Of a stretch of DNA of 64,000 bases, positions 31,288 to 39,946 are shown one piece after another; the stretch's first letter is position 1, and each line of letters opens with the position of its first letter. The translations under genes were made by a program, and so were the position numbers. Under the pieces are notes generated by a model, which was not told where the DNA came from, made no database searches, and saw only the letters and a program-made list of their open reading frames with translations. The DNA comes from a virus, in IMG/VR virus record IMGVR_UViG_3300020447_000001, positions 52,383 through 116,382 of that record. One strand, 5' to 3'.

Positions 31288-33231
31288 ATGCAACTTACAC
31301 AAGTTCGGCTAAAGAATTTTGGTCCGTATGAAGACTCTACGTACGAGTTGAGTCAAGGGTTGATTGGGATTGTAGGACCGAACGGATCGGGTAAATCAAC
31401 TTTAGTGAATGGAATTTATGCGTGTTTAACTAACGATTTTTCGAGGTTCGAAGGGCGTAAGGCGGGGGTTATTCGTGACACTGCGGGAGAGCGCGACAGC
31501 AGTTTAGTTTCAGTGGTTGGCAAGCACAACGGAGCTTCTTTTCAGTTAACACGTAGTTTACGTCCTAATCGTTCAAAGCTTGATATACGGGATAAATCTT
31601 ATACTAAAGCTGCGGATATTGAGCAGCACCTTATAAAAGATTTGGGTTTGAACCGTAGATTGATTGATGCCTATGTTTTTGTAAATCAGTGGGACATGTT
31701 TTCTTTCTTGGACCAGACAGACAGTAAACGAGCGGCAGTGTTTCAGTATTTGTGTGGGACTGAAAAATCTACAGATATTTACGACGCTTGCACTAAGTTT
31801 GCTACAGACAAGCGGTTTACAGAGAGAGGGTCTGATAATAGCGACCAAATTAATGTGGAATTGGCGTACGCCGAAAAGGAGTTAAGGGAGCTCCAGTTGC
31901 AGTACGAGGACTGTAGTCAGTATTTAATGGAAGACAACAGTCTAGCTAGTGCCGAAAAGATTATTCGTCGTCGTGACGTTTTAAAAGGACAACAAGAAGA
32001 ACTATCAACACGCAAGAAGGCTTCTACTACAGCTAATCGTGAAATTCGTAAACTGAAGCAGACGTTGGTGCAGGATAGGTGCGAGTATGAGAAGCTTCAC
32101 AATGCCGTAGAGGTCGCGGATAAAAAATTGGCTGCACTCCAGGTTGATGAGGCTAACAATATTACGGCACGTCATCTTGTAGCTCGTCAAGAGTCTTTGT
32201 TGATTAAGCGCAGTTCATACGAAAATATTAAGCCAGTGCTCGAATTACCGGACGAGAAAATTTGTCCCACGTGTAGCCAGGTTGTTACAGACGAGGAGTT
32301 AGAGGCAATCTATATAAAGGAATTTAAGGCCAACCTCGACGCTTATAAGAAAGCACTTGAAGAGATCGATTCTGAATTAGCTTCTATTGAAGTAGATGAA
32401 TCCCACTTGAATTTTAAGCCTGATCGTTTAGAGAAGGCTAAAGAGGTGTGTTATCACTTGGAGGATGAGCACGCTAAAACAAATAAGAAGGTTATTGCTT
32501 TTGAATTGATGTTAGCTAGGCAAGAGGGTGAGTTTAATGCGTGTCAACAGAGAATTACGGTACTAAAGACTCATCTCCAAGGTTCGTCGATAGAAGAGTA
32601 TAATAAATTGTATGATCGTGCTAAACGTAGGAGGCGAGAGCATTACGATTACAAGGAAAAATCGGATCACTTAGATGGAGCAATTAAGGCTAAGCAAGGG
32701 ACTGTAGTTCGTTACCGGAAGTTGCTTGCTTCATTAGAGGAGCAAAGAGCAATCGCTGCGAAATATGGCGATCTACTGGATGTTGTATTAGAGGCCCGAG
32801 AGTTATTTCATTGGCAGAAGTTACCTAGGCAAGTTGCTCAGGCTAACTTAGAGGCCATTACTGGGGAGATTAACGCTGGGCTGGAAAATTTCGGAAGTCC
32901 ATTTTGGGTAGAAGCAGACGTTAACTTAAGTTTTAAAGTACATTTTCCTGGGGCTCCGTCACGTGCGGCAGCGGCATTGAGTGGCGGACAAAAGGTTGTG
33001 TTAGCCATATGTTTTCGAGCAGCTGTTAATTGTTTGTTTGGGCAGAATATTAGCATGATGTTTCTTGACGAACCAACTTCGGGGTTAGACGGTGAAAATA
33101 TCGAGTATTTCCGAGAAGTGTTGGTTAAGATGGCTAATAAGATTAGAGGTAAGTACCAGTTGTTTGTTGTTACTCACGACGAAGCTTTAACACCTGCTTT
33201 TGACAAAACGGTTTCGATTGGTGAGAGATGA
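31288..33231 (+). CDS. SbcC/Rad50-like ATPase
   Basis: A 647-residue protein. The ATG at 31288 fits the first strand of the domain. Walker A GPNGSGKST at about 30-38, zinc-hook CPTC near 326, long coiled coils on each side, signature LSGGQK near 564 and Walker B MFLDEP near 591. It is the ATPase partner of the SbcD-like nuclease (T4 gp46/gp47 type) and probably processes DNA ends for recombination-dependent replication. Confidence 0.9.
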   Translation: MQLTQVRLKNFGPYEDSTYELSQGLIGIVGPNGSGKSTLVNGIYACLTNDFSRFEGRKAGVIRDTAGERDSSLVSVVGKHNGASFQLTRSLRPNRSKLDIRDKSYTKAADIEQHLIKDLGLNRRLIDAYVFVNQWDMFSFLDQTDSKRAAVFQYLCGTEKSTDIYDACTKFATDKRFTERGSDNSDQINVELAYAEKELRELQLQYEDCSQYLMEDNSLASAEKIIRRRDVLKGQQEELSTRKKASTTANREIRKLKQTLVQDRCEYEKLHNAVEVADKKLAALQVDEANNITARHLVARQESLLIKRSSYENIKPVLELPDEKICPTCSQVVTDEELEAIYIKEFKANLDAYKKALEEIDSELASIEVDESHLNFKPDRLEKAKEVCYHLEDEHAKTNKKVIAFELMLARQEGEFNACQQRITVLKTHLQGSSIEEYNKLYDRAKRRRREHYDYKEKSDHLDGAIKAKQGTVVRYRKLLASLEEQRAIAAKYGDLLDVVLEARELFHWQKLPRQVAQANLEAITGEINAGLENFGSPFWVEADVNLSFKVHFPGAPSRAAAALSGGQKVVLAICFRAAVNCLFGQNISMMFLDEPTSGLDGENIEYFREVLVKMANKIRGKYQLFVVTHDEALTPAFDKTVSIGER

Positions 33232-34196
33232 ACGGTATTTTACGATTGCATACTGACTCTGATGGTATTGTCTGGTGTGGGCAGAACGGTGTTTGTGCTG
33301 TCAATTCTAGATTAACGCCAGAGGAGTTCGTATCTCGCAATTCTTTTTCGTCTGCTAAGCTTGTTCGTATTTTAGGGCTACCAGTTAATGCGAATCTTAT
33401 CGTAAGGGCTTATGAATCGCAAAAAGCTAAACCTGCGGCGCAGTTACCTGTCCATAGTGTCTTGGGTAAGTCAGCTCGTGCTTTAGAGGTGGGGAGTGCG
33501 GCTGTTTGCCCTACTGCCGTCACACGTAGGGATCCTACAGAAGTACTCCAAAGGATGTGGCAACCAGATACTAGCGGTCGATTGTCTGCGTGCTGGAGGC
33601 GTGTTGACAGTGATATGTTCAACAGTTATTTGCTGCGTATAAGTTTGGAAGAATCGGAAGAAAAAGCCATTTCCATTTTCCGGTATCACCCGTTGGCGTG
33701 TCCGTTAGGGTTTTTAAATTCTTTCAATTTAAAGGCGTGTGTATATTGGGCTTCTGAGGTGTTAGATCCTCGTTGGTTTTTCCACCCTGATAAGCCCCAC
33801 AGGTTTACAAAGCTAATGCGTTTTTTGGGGCTATACCCAGATAATTTTAAGTTGTTTTTTGATGAGGACGGTTTAAAGTCGCATAGATCGTTGGGTAATC
33901 AGTCGCGGCTGCAACGTGCTAGAGTAACTTATGATTGTTGGAATACGTTGGTTGCAGCTGAGGTGGACTACACATCACCACATAACTTTTTGTGGAGAAT
34001 TAACAAGTATCATGGGTTTGGCTGGAAAGGAGCATTAGCTTCATCCAGAGCTTTTGTAAGGTTTGCCGCTTTGCATTGGCAAGACAAACTTAACCCGTTG
34101 TCCCGTGTCTTTTTTGATCCTGATCTCTACTTCGGAAGTTCCGAGGAGGTAGAAGCCTACTCGCTTTATACGAATACTGGCCAGGTGCGAGGGTAA
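33228..34196 (+). CDS. Unknown 322-residue protein
   Basis: The ATG overlaps the SbcC-like stop. No clear motif; several Trp, Phe and Arg residues suggest a nucleic-acid-linked protein. Its place between SbcC and the next replication genes suggests a recombination accessory role, unsupported by motif. Confidence 0.5.
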   Translation: MNGILRLHTDSDGIVWCGQNGVCAVNSRLTPEEFVSRNSFSSAKLVRILGLPVNANLIVRAYESQKAKPAAQLPVHSVLGKSARALEVGSAAVCPTAVTRRDPTEVLQRMWQPDTSGRLSACWRRVDSDMFNSYLLRISLEESEEKAISIFRYHPLACPLGFLNSFNLKACVYWASEVLDPRWFFHPDKPHRFTKLMRFLGLYPDNFKLFFDEDGLKSHRSLGNQSRLQRARVTYDCWNTLVAAEVDYTSPHNFLWRINKYHGFGWKGALASSRAFVRFAALHWQDKLNPLSRVFFDPDLYFGSSEEVEAYSLYTNTGQVRG

Positions 34197-34201
34197 TCTC
34201 G

Positions 34202-34735
34202 ATGCGAGAGCTTACTATTAGGATTAGGTTTTTGACCCCTTCATTAGGGAATCAAAAAGTAAATGACGGCTCAGGGAAGTTTGTGTTTCAACGTAGCCCT
34301 GATAACAACATTATTTTTTTAGCTAGCTGGCACCATTCTAATATGCGAATGGCGGCACAACTTTTAAATCGTTTTCAGTCAGACGTTGTTTCTATTCACT
34401 GGGATATACACATTGACGGGAAGTTGAAAAACAATAAATGGCATAAAAACTATTATAGAGCGGCAAAGAATAATCGGTTGAGATATTCTCTTCACGAGTC
34501 TTTTCTTGAAAATCAGATTATAGGTATTAATTGTTTAGTACCTAACGCTATTTCAGACGAGGATTTTTGGCGTCTAATGAGTAAGGCAGGACAATACAAA
34601 GGATTAAGTCCTTGGAAGCCCGGAGAGTTCGGGTTTTACGATGTTGTTTCTATTCGTCCACGCAGAGTGCATCGAGGGCCTGAGGACGTAGCTGAGCTGG
34701 AGGAGTATCCTCCTCCAGGGGCGTGGCCTGAGTAA
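34202..34735 (+). CDS. Unknown protein sharing a C-terminal motif with the 17830 gene
   Basis: A 177-residue protein. KAGQYKGLSPWKPGEFGFYD near residues 135-155 matches NAGEFVGLSEW...QYGAYEVD in the gene at 17830. The rest is different in length. Function unknown. Confidence 0.55.
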   Translation: MRELTIRIRFLTPSLGNQKVNDGSGKFVFQRSPDNNIIFLASWHHSNMRMAAQLLNRFQSDVVSIHWDIHIDGKLKNNKWHKNYYRAAKNNRLRYSLHESFLENQIIGINCLVPNAISDEDFWRLMSKAGQYKGLSPWKPGEFGFYDVVSIRPRRVHRGPEDVAELEEYPPPGAWPE

Positions 34736-34747
34736 ATACATAGAAAA

Positions 34748-34821
34748 GAGCCGGTCAGTGTGGCACCTGACCGGCTCCTTATGGCACTCTTGGTTCCGGT
34801 GTGTTTATGGCGAGGAACCAA
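34748..34821 (+). promoter_or_regulatory. Two hairpins in an intergenic gap
   Basis: GAGCCGGTCAG pairs with CTGACCGGCTC (34748-34777, 11 bp), and TTGGTTCC pairs with GGAACCAA (34790-34821). Neither has a strong U-run, so the first is at best a weak terminator. Confidence 0.5.
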
Positions 34822-34873
34822 CTTGTCTGTATTCTAGCGGTAAAAAGTTAAATAAGTCAACCCAGGATATGTC

Positions 34874-36400
34874 ATGTCAATAGCAGATAATATAAAAATT
34901 GTAACACTTTTGAAGCATGGTAACCGGTTACTGGTGGAACCTACAACGACTCAAATCTTGGATATTTTGGCTCCTTGTCTTACGTTTACAGAGCAAAAAC
35001 GGCATGTGGGGTGGAAGGCAAAACAGAGGATGAAGCAGCTAGGTAAAGGACCTGTGGAATTTATAGAACATTCTCTATTTGTACTGGATCACAAGTCTAG
35101 GGTAGTTTGTCCGTATGGATTTTGGAAGAAAGTAAAGCGGGCGCTTACGACAGCTGGGTACGGGGTTAAGTTCAAGGATTTGGCTCCGTGGCCTCCGGCA
35201 GACGTTATGACCCCTTGTTGGGAAAACATACGTAACTATGAGCTGCGACCAGGCCAGCGGGAATTTATCACGAAGGTTTTATCGCATAGATGTGGCCGAT
35301 TTGATTGTCCGCCTGGATTTGGAAAATCTTTTTTAATTGGCTTAGTTTGTGCGTTACTTCCGAAGGCAAAAATAGATATTGTAACTCAACGAGTTCCTGT
35401 ATTACGTGAACGTATTTACCCTGAGTTATGCCAAATGGTAGGAGACGTCGGTATTGTTGGTGGAGGTAAGCGACGAACTGGCCACCGGGTGATGTGTTAT
35501 ACAGCGGCTAGTATGCAGCATGCGAAGGAGCCTAGTAATACTCACATTATGTTTGGAGACGAGTGCCACGAACTTGCAGCGGATTCGTATGCTAAGAAAT
35601 TAATGGCGTGGGACACTAGTCGTAACTATGGCTTGTCGGCTAGCCAGGACATGCGAATTGATAACAAAGATTTACGACTAGAGGGGATTTTTGGTCCGAT
35701 TATTTACAAGGTTGATTATGCAGAAGCACAGTCTCACGGGCTTGTGATGCCTATTAAAGTGCATTGGTCTAACGTAAAAATGGACTATGATCCGTTGGCT
35801 GGAAAAGCGGATGATTTTGTTACACGTAAGAGGTACGGAATTTGGCGGAATGACGTAAGGAACACGGTTATCGCTAAGGACGCAAATAAGTATGATGAAG
35901 ATACACAAGTTTTGATAACGTGTGAAACTTTGCAGCACGCTATACAGCTTAAATCTCTATTACCTGATTTTACTTTGGTATATCGCGAAGGATCTTTAAC
36001 TCCGTGGGATCGGGCAAAATATGCTAAAGCAGGGCTTATTTCTCCGGACGAGCCTTTAACAAGTCTTAAGCGACGTATTTGGCTAACGAAACAGTTCGAG
36101 AAGGGTAAGTTAAAGAAAGTTATCGCTACTACTGTTTGGAACGTAGGAGTGTCCTTTAATTTTCTGGAGGTTTTAATTCGTGCTGATGGCGGAGGGAGTC
36201 CCATTAATGACGTGCAGATACCCGGACGTGTATCACGGTTAAGTGAAGGAAAAACGCATGGTATAGTTCACGACTATTTAGACCAGTTTAACTCGTCGTT
36301 TCATGCGAGAGCAAAACGAAGGGCAACTACTTACAAGAAAAATAGTTGGGAGCAAGTGCTGCCTCAAAAAAGTGCGCTAGAAAGTTTACTAAGCAAATAA
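34874..36400 (+). CDS. SF2 helicase (UvsW-like)
   Basis: A 508-residue helicase. Motif I FDCPPGFGKSF near residue 143, motif II GDECHEL near 231, motif III GLSAS near 254 and motif VI QIPGRVSRL near 450. The N-terminal 130 residues form an extra domain. The motif II sequence DECH and the layout fit phage UvsW-type recombination helicases that unwind branched DNA and R-loops. Confidence 0.8.
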   Translation: MSIADNIKIVTLLKHGNRLLVEPTTTQILDILAPCLTFTEQKRHVGWKAKQRMKQLGKGPVEFIEHSLFVLDHKSRVVCPYGFWKKVKRALTTAGYGVKFKDLAPWPPADVMTPCWENIRNYELRPGQREFITKVLSHRCGRFDCPPGFGKSFLIGLVCALLPKAKIDIVTQRVPVLRERIYPELCQMVGDVGIVGGGKRRTGHRVMCYTAASMQHAKEPSNTHIMFGDECHELAADSYAKKLMAWDTSRNYGLSASQDMRIDNKDLRLEGIFGPIIYKVDYAEAQSHGLVMPIKVHWSNVKMDYDPLAGKADDFVTRKRYGIWRNDVRNTVIAKDANKYDEDTQVLITCETLQHAIQLKSLLPDFTLVYREGSLTPWDRAKYAKAGLISPDEPLTSLKRRIWLTKQFEKGKLKKVIATTVWNVGVSFNFLEVLIRADGGGSPINDVQIPGRVSRLSEGKTHGIVHDYLDQFNSSFHARAKRRATTYKKNSWEQVLPQKSALESLLSK

Positions 36401-36416
36401 TGGGGATTTATCGGAA

Positions 36417-37202
36417 ATGTTAACAATGACTAAATATCGAAAACAGCCTGTACCAGGAAAGAGAGCTACGCCTATTGAGGGCGCAGGTTCTGGTAATGCA
36501 GAGGAGCGCGACTTGTGTGAGCAGTTAAAGACTACTTACACCCTCGAGCGCCGCCTCTTTGAGGCGAGACTCGGTAAGTCAGTTAAACACCCCTATTCAC
36601 CGCACCCTCGTTACGATGGGAAAGTAACTGAGGTTACGATTGAGGACAGAAAGCAGCGTGTAAAGCACACGTGGCTTGATATTGTCACGACGTTACGTGC
36701 GGCCCATGTACATCCTTGTTTGTACGTACGAGTGATATTCCGAGGTATTGCGGGGACGGCTATGTCTCCTCCTTACCCGGATCAGCTGGTCAGTAAGAAG
36801 TGGCTAAGATTTTTTCATGAGCAAAGTGAGCTACTTGTAGCTGAAATACCTGGGCAATTTGAGAGACAATGTAAATTTTCTCGTTCCTATCTATTGCGTT
36901 ATCAGCAGGCTTTAGGGTATGACTTTCAATCAGCGGTATATTACTTGTTGACGGATAAGTTGGCACCTTTAACGTCGCTGTATCGTTATTGTTTAGCTGT
37001 GTCGATGTTGAGGGAGCCAAATCGCTCAAAAATCGACAATGAATCGTTATTTACGCAAGTGGCAAATAGAATCGAGCGTGAAGCGGTCATTCAATACACC
37101 TGCTTTTCTCGTGCATACGATGAAGAGTGGGGTGAGTTTCTTCCCCCTACATTTGCGGGAGAAGCGGAAAGGATCTACCGTGGCATGTTATCGGTGTGTT
37201 AA
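36417..37202 (+). CDS. Unknown 261-residue protein in the replication block
   Basis: A mixed protein with two ATG choices (36417 or 36426). No motif. Its place directly before the DnaB-like helicase suggests a loader or accessory, but nothing in the sequence proves this. It overlaps no other gene. Confidence 0.5.
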   Translation: MLTMTKYRKQPVPGKRATPIEGAGSGNAEERDLCEQLKTTYTLERRLFEARLGKSVKHPYSPHPRYDGKVTEVTIEDRKQRVKHTWLDIVTTLRAAHVHPCLYVRVIFRGIAGTAMSPPYPDQLVSKKWLRFFHEQSELLVAEIPGQFERQCKFSRSYLLRYQQALGYDFQSAVYYLLTDKLAPLTSLYRYCLAVSMLREPNRSKIDNESLFTQVANRIEREAVIQYTCFSRAYDEEWGEFLPPTFAGEAERIYRGMLSVC

Positions 37203-37222
37203 AAGTGGCGATGGAGGTACCA

Positions 37223-38908
37223 ATGTCAGTGCAACGGTCACGGTTGACCGTTCGTGAGTATCGACAAGTTCTTAAGGCGTTGTGTAACAGCCCAGAATTA
37301 TTTGAGGTATTTCGCGAACAACTCGAAGTATCACACTTCGGGATTTTAGAGACGTATCAACTTGTTTATCGTGTTTTGTTAAATTTTTATGCTAAGTACG
37401 ATGAACTCCCTACACCTGAATTGATGTGGGTTGAAGTGGAGTCTCTTCTGGAGAGTATGCCGGAGCATTTTTCTACGGAAGAGCTGGAAGACTTAGAAGA
37501 TTTCCTAAACCAAGATTGTGATGGGCATTCTATTGATGCAGCGATGCATAAGTGGGCATCGTCTAAGATAAGGCAGTTGATTGAAGAGTCTGTTCTTCAT
37601 GAGATGGCTGCGAAGGCAACGTCTGAAGTATTGCCAGTTAGTCTTCCTGATATGCTAGAAGGCTGGGAGGAAAAACTTACAACAATACAGTCGTTGGGTT
37701 TTACGGAGTCTTCTACTCAAACGTATCCGCCTAAGTGGGATCGTGTGGCTGGTTTGGCTTTGCGGTCTACTGGGTTATCGTTTCTTGATGATTTTTTGGC
37801 GGGCGGTCATTGTCCTGGCGAAGTATATGGAATATTAGCTCCTTACGGGACTTGTAAAACTACGCTTGCTGCGATGGTATGTTGTAACGAGGCTAGGCAC
37901 GCACAAGCTGTTAGATTAGAGACAGCGGGGTCTGGTGGATATCGTGTGGGTCTTTCGGTTTTGGTGTCGTATGAGGCTCCAAACTCACCAGAGTTACAAC
38001 ACCGTTTTCTTATGTATATGGGGCAGATACAGCGAGCTTCTTTAGCTGCGATGGACTCTACCGGTATACAGAGTCTTTCGGGAGATGTATTAAATCCGCT
38101 GCAATATGAGCGACAGAGATTTGCTCAGCAGATATCAGACGGTATGTTTAGGACAGAACGTGACCGTGTATCAGAAGTTGTATCTGTTATGAATGAACAT
38201 TCATTGGTACTGGATATGACGGGAAGTGACGAGTCTTTTCGAGGAGCGGGAGGTGGCGGTTTGAAGGAGATTGCTTCTCGATTAAAAGCTGAAATTAGTC
38301 ATCGTTCGCGGGATAGTATCCATGATTATTATATAGAGAACATAGTCATTGATTACGTTGGCGCGATGGTGAAGCGGCATTTAGCTTTTGCTGGTGACGA
38401 TTCGTCAGATCTTCGCCATCGAATTACAGAGGCTCCTCTGATGGCAGCAAATCTTCTAGCTAAGCCCTTTAAGTGTCCTGTGTGGTTGGTGCATCAGCTT
38501 TCTGGTCAGGCTAATGCTTCGTTTAAGCCGGGAGCTAGATTACACCATACGGATTCGGCGGAATCTAAGTCATTCGCAGAGAACTTAGATTTTGCTTTTG
38601 TGATTGGTAATTTGAACGAAAAGAATCAAGGACAGATTTCATGCACTAAACATCGACGTGCTGCCTCTAAACCTGCGAGGGTTATAGAGGTTGACGGCGA
38701 TTTTAATACTGTTGTTGCACGTGACGATTTATACATTGATCCGTCTAGGATGACAGTGGTTGATCGTGATATTGCACAAACAGTCGGGTATGCGACGCCT
38801 GTTACAAATGCGCATCAAAATGAGCAGGAAAATTTAAATCACAATGAAGAAGTAGTAGAGTGGGATCATTATCATGACAATGACGGAAGTGAGCCAGGTA
38901 CTGAATAA
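37223..38908 (+). CDS. DnaB-like replicative helicase
   Basis: A 561-residue RecA-fold ATPase. ATG at 37223 with GGAGG upstream. Walker A-like APYGTCKTT at about 205-213, in which a Cys replaces the usual second Gly; Walker B NIVIDYVGAM near 373-382; and a DnaB-type LVHQLSGQ near 425. It unwinds duplex DNA ahead of the polymerase. The next gene is the primase, overlapping by 35 bases. Confidence 0.75.
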   Translation: MSVQRSRLTVREYRQVLKALCNSPELFEVFREQLEVSHFGILETYQLVYRVLLNFYAKYDELPTPELMWVEVESLLESMPEHFSTEELEDLEDFLNQDCDGHSIDAAMHKWASSKIRQLIEESVLHEMAAKATSEVLPVSLPDMLEGWEEKLTTIQSLGFTESSTQTYPPKWDRVAGLALRSTGLSFLDDFLAGGHCPGEVYGILAPYGTCKTTLAAMVCCNEARHAQAVRLETAGSGGYRVGLSVLVSYEAPNSPELQHRFLMYMGQIQRASLAAMDSTGIQSLSGDVLNPLQYERQRFAQQISDGMFRTERDRVSEVVSVMNEHSLVLDMTGSDESFRGAGGGGLKEIASRLKAEISHRSRDSIHDYYIENIVIDYVGAMVKRHLAFAGDDSSDLRHRITEAPLMAANLLAKPFKCPVWLVHQLSGQANASFKPGARLHHTDSAESKSFAENLDFAFVIGNLNEKNQGQISCTKHRRAASKPARVIEVDGDFNTVVARDDLYIDPSRMTVVDRDIAQTVGYATPVTNAHQNEQENLNHNEEVVEWDHYHDNDGSEPGTE

Positions 38909-39944
38909 ACAGTTGTACTTAAGTTGTAAACAAATATTTAGTTATGTAAGGATACAAAATAAGGGCGAGAGCCAGCAGCGACAGGTGGGTTACGACGTTA
39001 GGACAAACACTCACAAGGCTCATGTCCGTTACTCAGGAGAGTATTACATTGTTAGTTGCCCGTTCTGCAACGATACTCGATATAGGTTGTATATTAACCA
39101 CAGGTTCGGTGTACCTGACGAGTTTGGCAGGCCAGAGCTTCACCTAGCACATTGCTTTAATGAAGATTGTCTTTCAGACTATCGAAACCGTGAAAAATTA
39201 TATGATTTAGTTCGTGGGCACTTTACGTTTGAGCCGGTTGTAAAAAAGGGTAAACAAGTTGTCGCGTCAGATTTCACTGCTAGTTGGCCGGGGGAGGTTA
39301 TACGTGTTGATAAACTCCCTGAGGATCATACAGCAAGATCTTACTTAGACTCTCGCGGTTTTGACCCGAATAGAATTGGTACGTACTACAACGTACATTT
39401 CTGCCACAGTAGTGACAGGTGGTTGTGTAAGAATCGTCTAATTATTCCCATCTATCAGAATAAGAAGATGCGTGGGTGGCAGGCGAGATATGTGGGTGAG
39501 CTAGACTGGAAGGACCCCAGCACACCTCCTAAGTATTACACATGTCCGGGCACACCTAGGGCTCAATTACTTTATAACCTAGGCAACGCGTCTAACTATC
39601 ACACAGGTGTTATCACTGAGGGTGTGAGTGATGTATGGTCTATCGGCCCTATGGGTGTTTGTACGTTTGGTGCGAGTATGACGGGAAAACAACAGAGTAT
39701 GTTTATTTCGGCTTTCAAGGATCAAGCGGGCATCCTTCTTTTCGATCCAGAGGAGATGGAGAAGGCGGCGATTCAAATGTTAATTAGTAACATGAGAGGA
39801 AAGTTCAAGAATGGTTTTGCTGCGGTAACTCTTCCGGACGGTGTAGATCCTGGTTCATTGGAACGGGATACTTTAAGAAGCTACATTGTGGAAAAGGCGT
39901 TAGAACAGAAGTGTGTAGTTTCATGGAAAAGAAAGGAAGGCTAG
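38874..39944 (+). CDS. DNA primase (zinc finger and Toprim)
   Basis: A 356-residue primase. Cys residues CPFCND near 62 and HCFNEDC near 93 form the zinc finger, and VITEGVSDVWS near 247 with ILLFDPEE near 284 form the Toprim fold that binds metal and joins nucleotides. It is about half the length of DnaG because no helicase-interaction domain is seen. It lies between the helicase and polymerase genes, giving a compact replisome operon. Confidence 0.8.
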   Translation: MTMTEVSQVLNKQLYLSCKQIFSYVRIQNKGESQQRQVGYDVRTNTHKAHVRYSGEYYIVSCPFCNDTRYRLYINHRFGVPDEFGRPELHLAHCFNEDCLSDYRNREKLYDLVRGHFTFEPVVKKGKQVVASDFTASWPGEVIRVDKLPEDHTARSYLDSRGFDPNRIGTYYNVHFCHSSDRWLCKNRLIIPIYQNKKMRGWQARYVGELDWKDPSTPPKYYTCPGTPRAQLLYNLGNASNYHTGVITEGVSDVWSIGPMGVCTFGASMTGKQQSMFISAFKDQAGILLFDPEEMEKAAIQMLISNMRGKFKNGFAAVTLPDGVDPGSLERDTLRSYIVEKALEQKCVVSWKRKEG

Positions 39945-39946
39945 TG

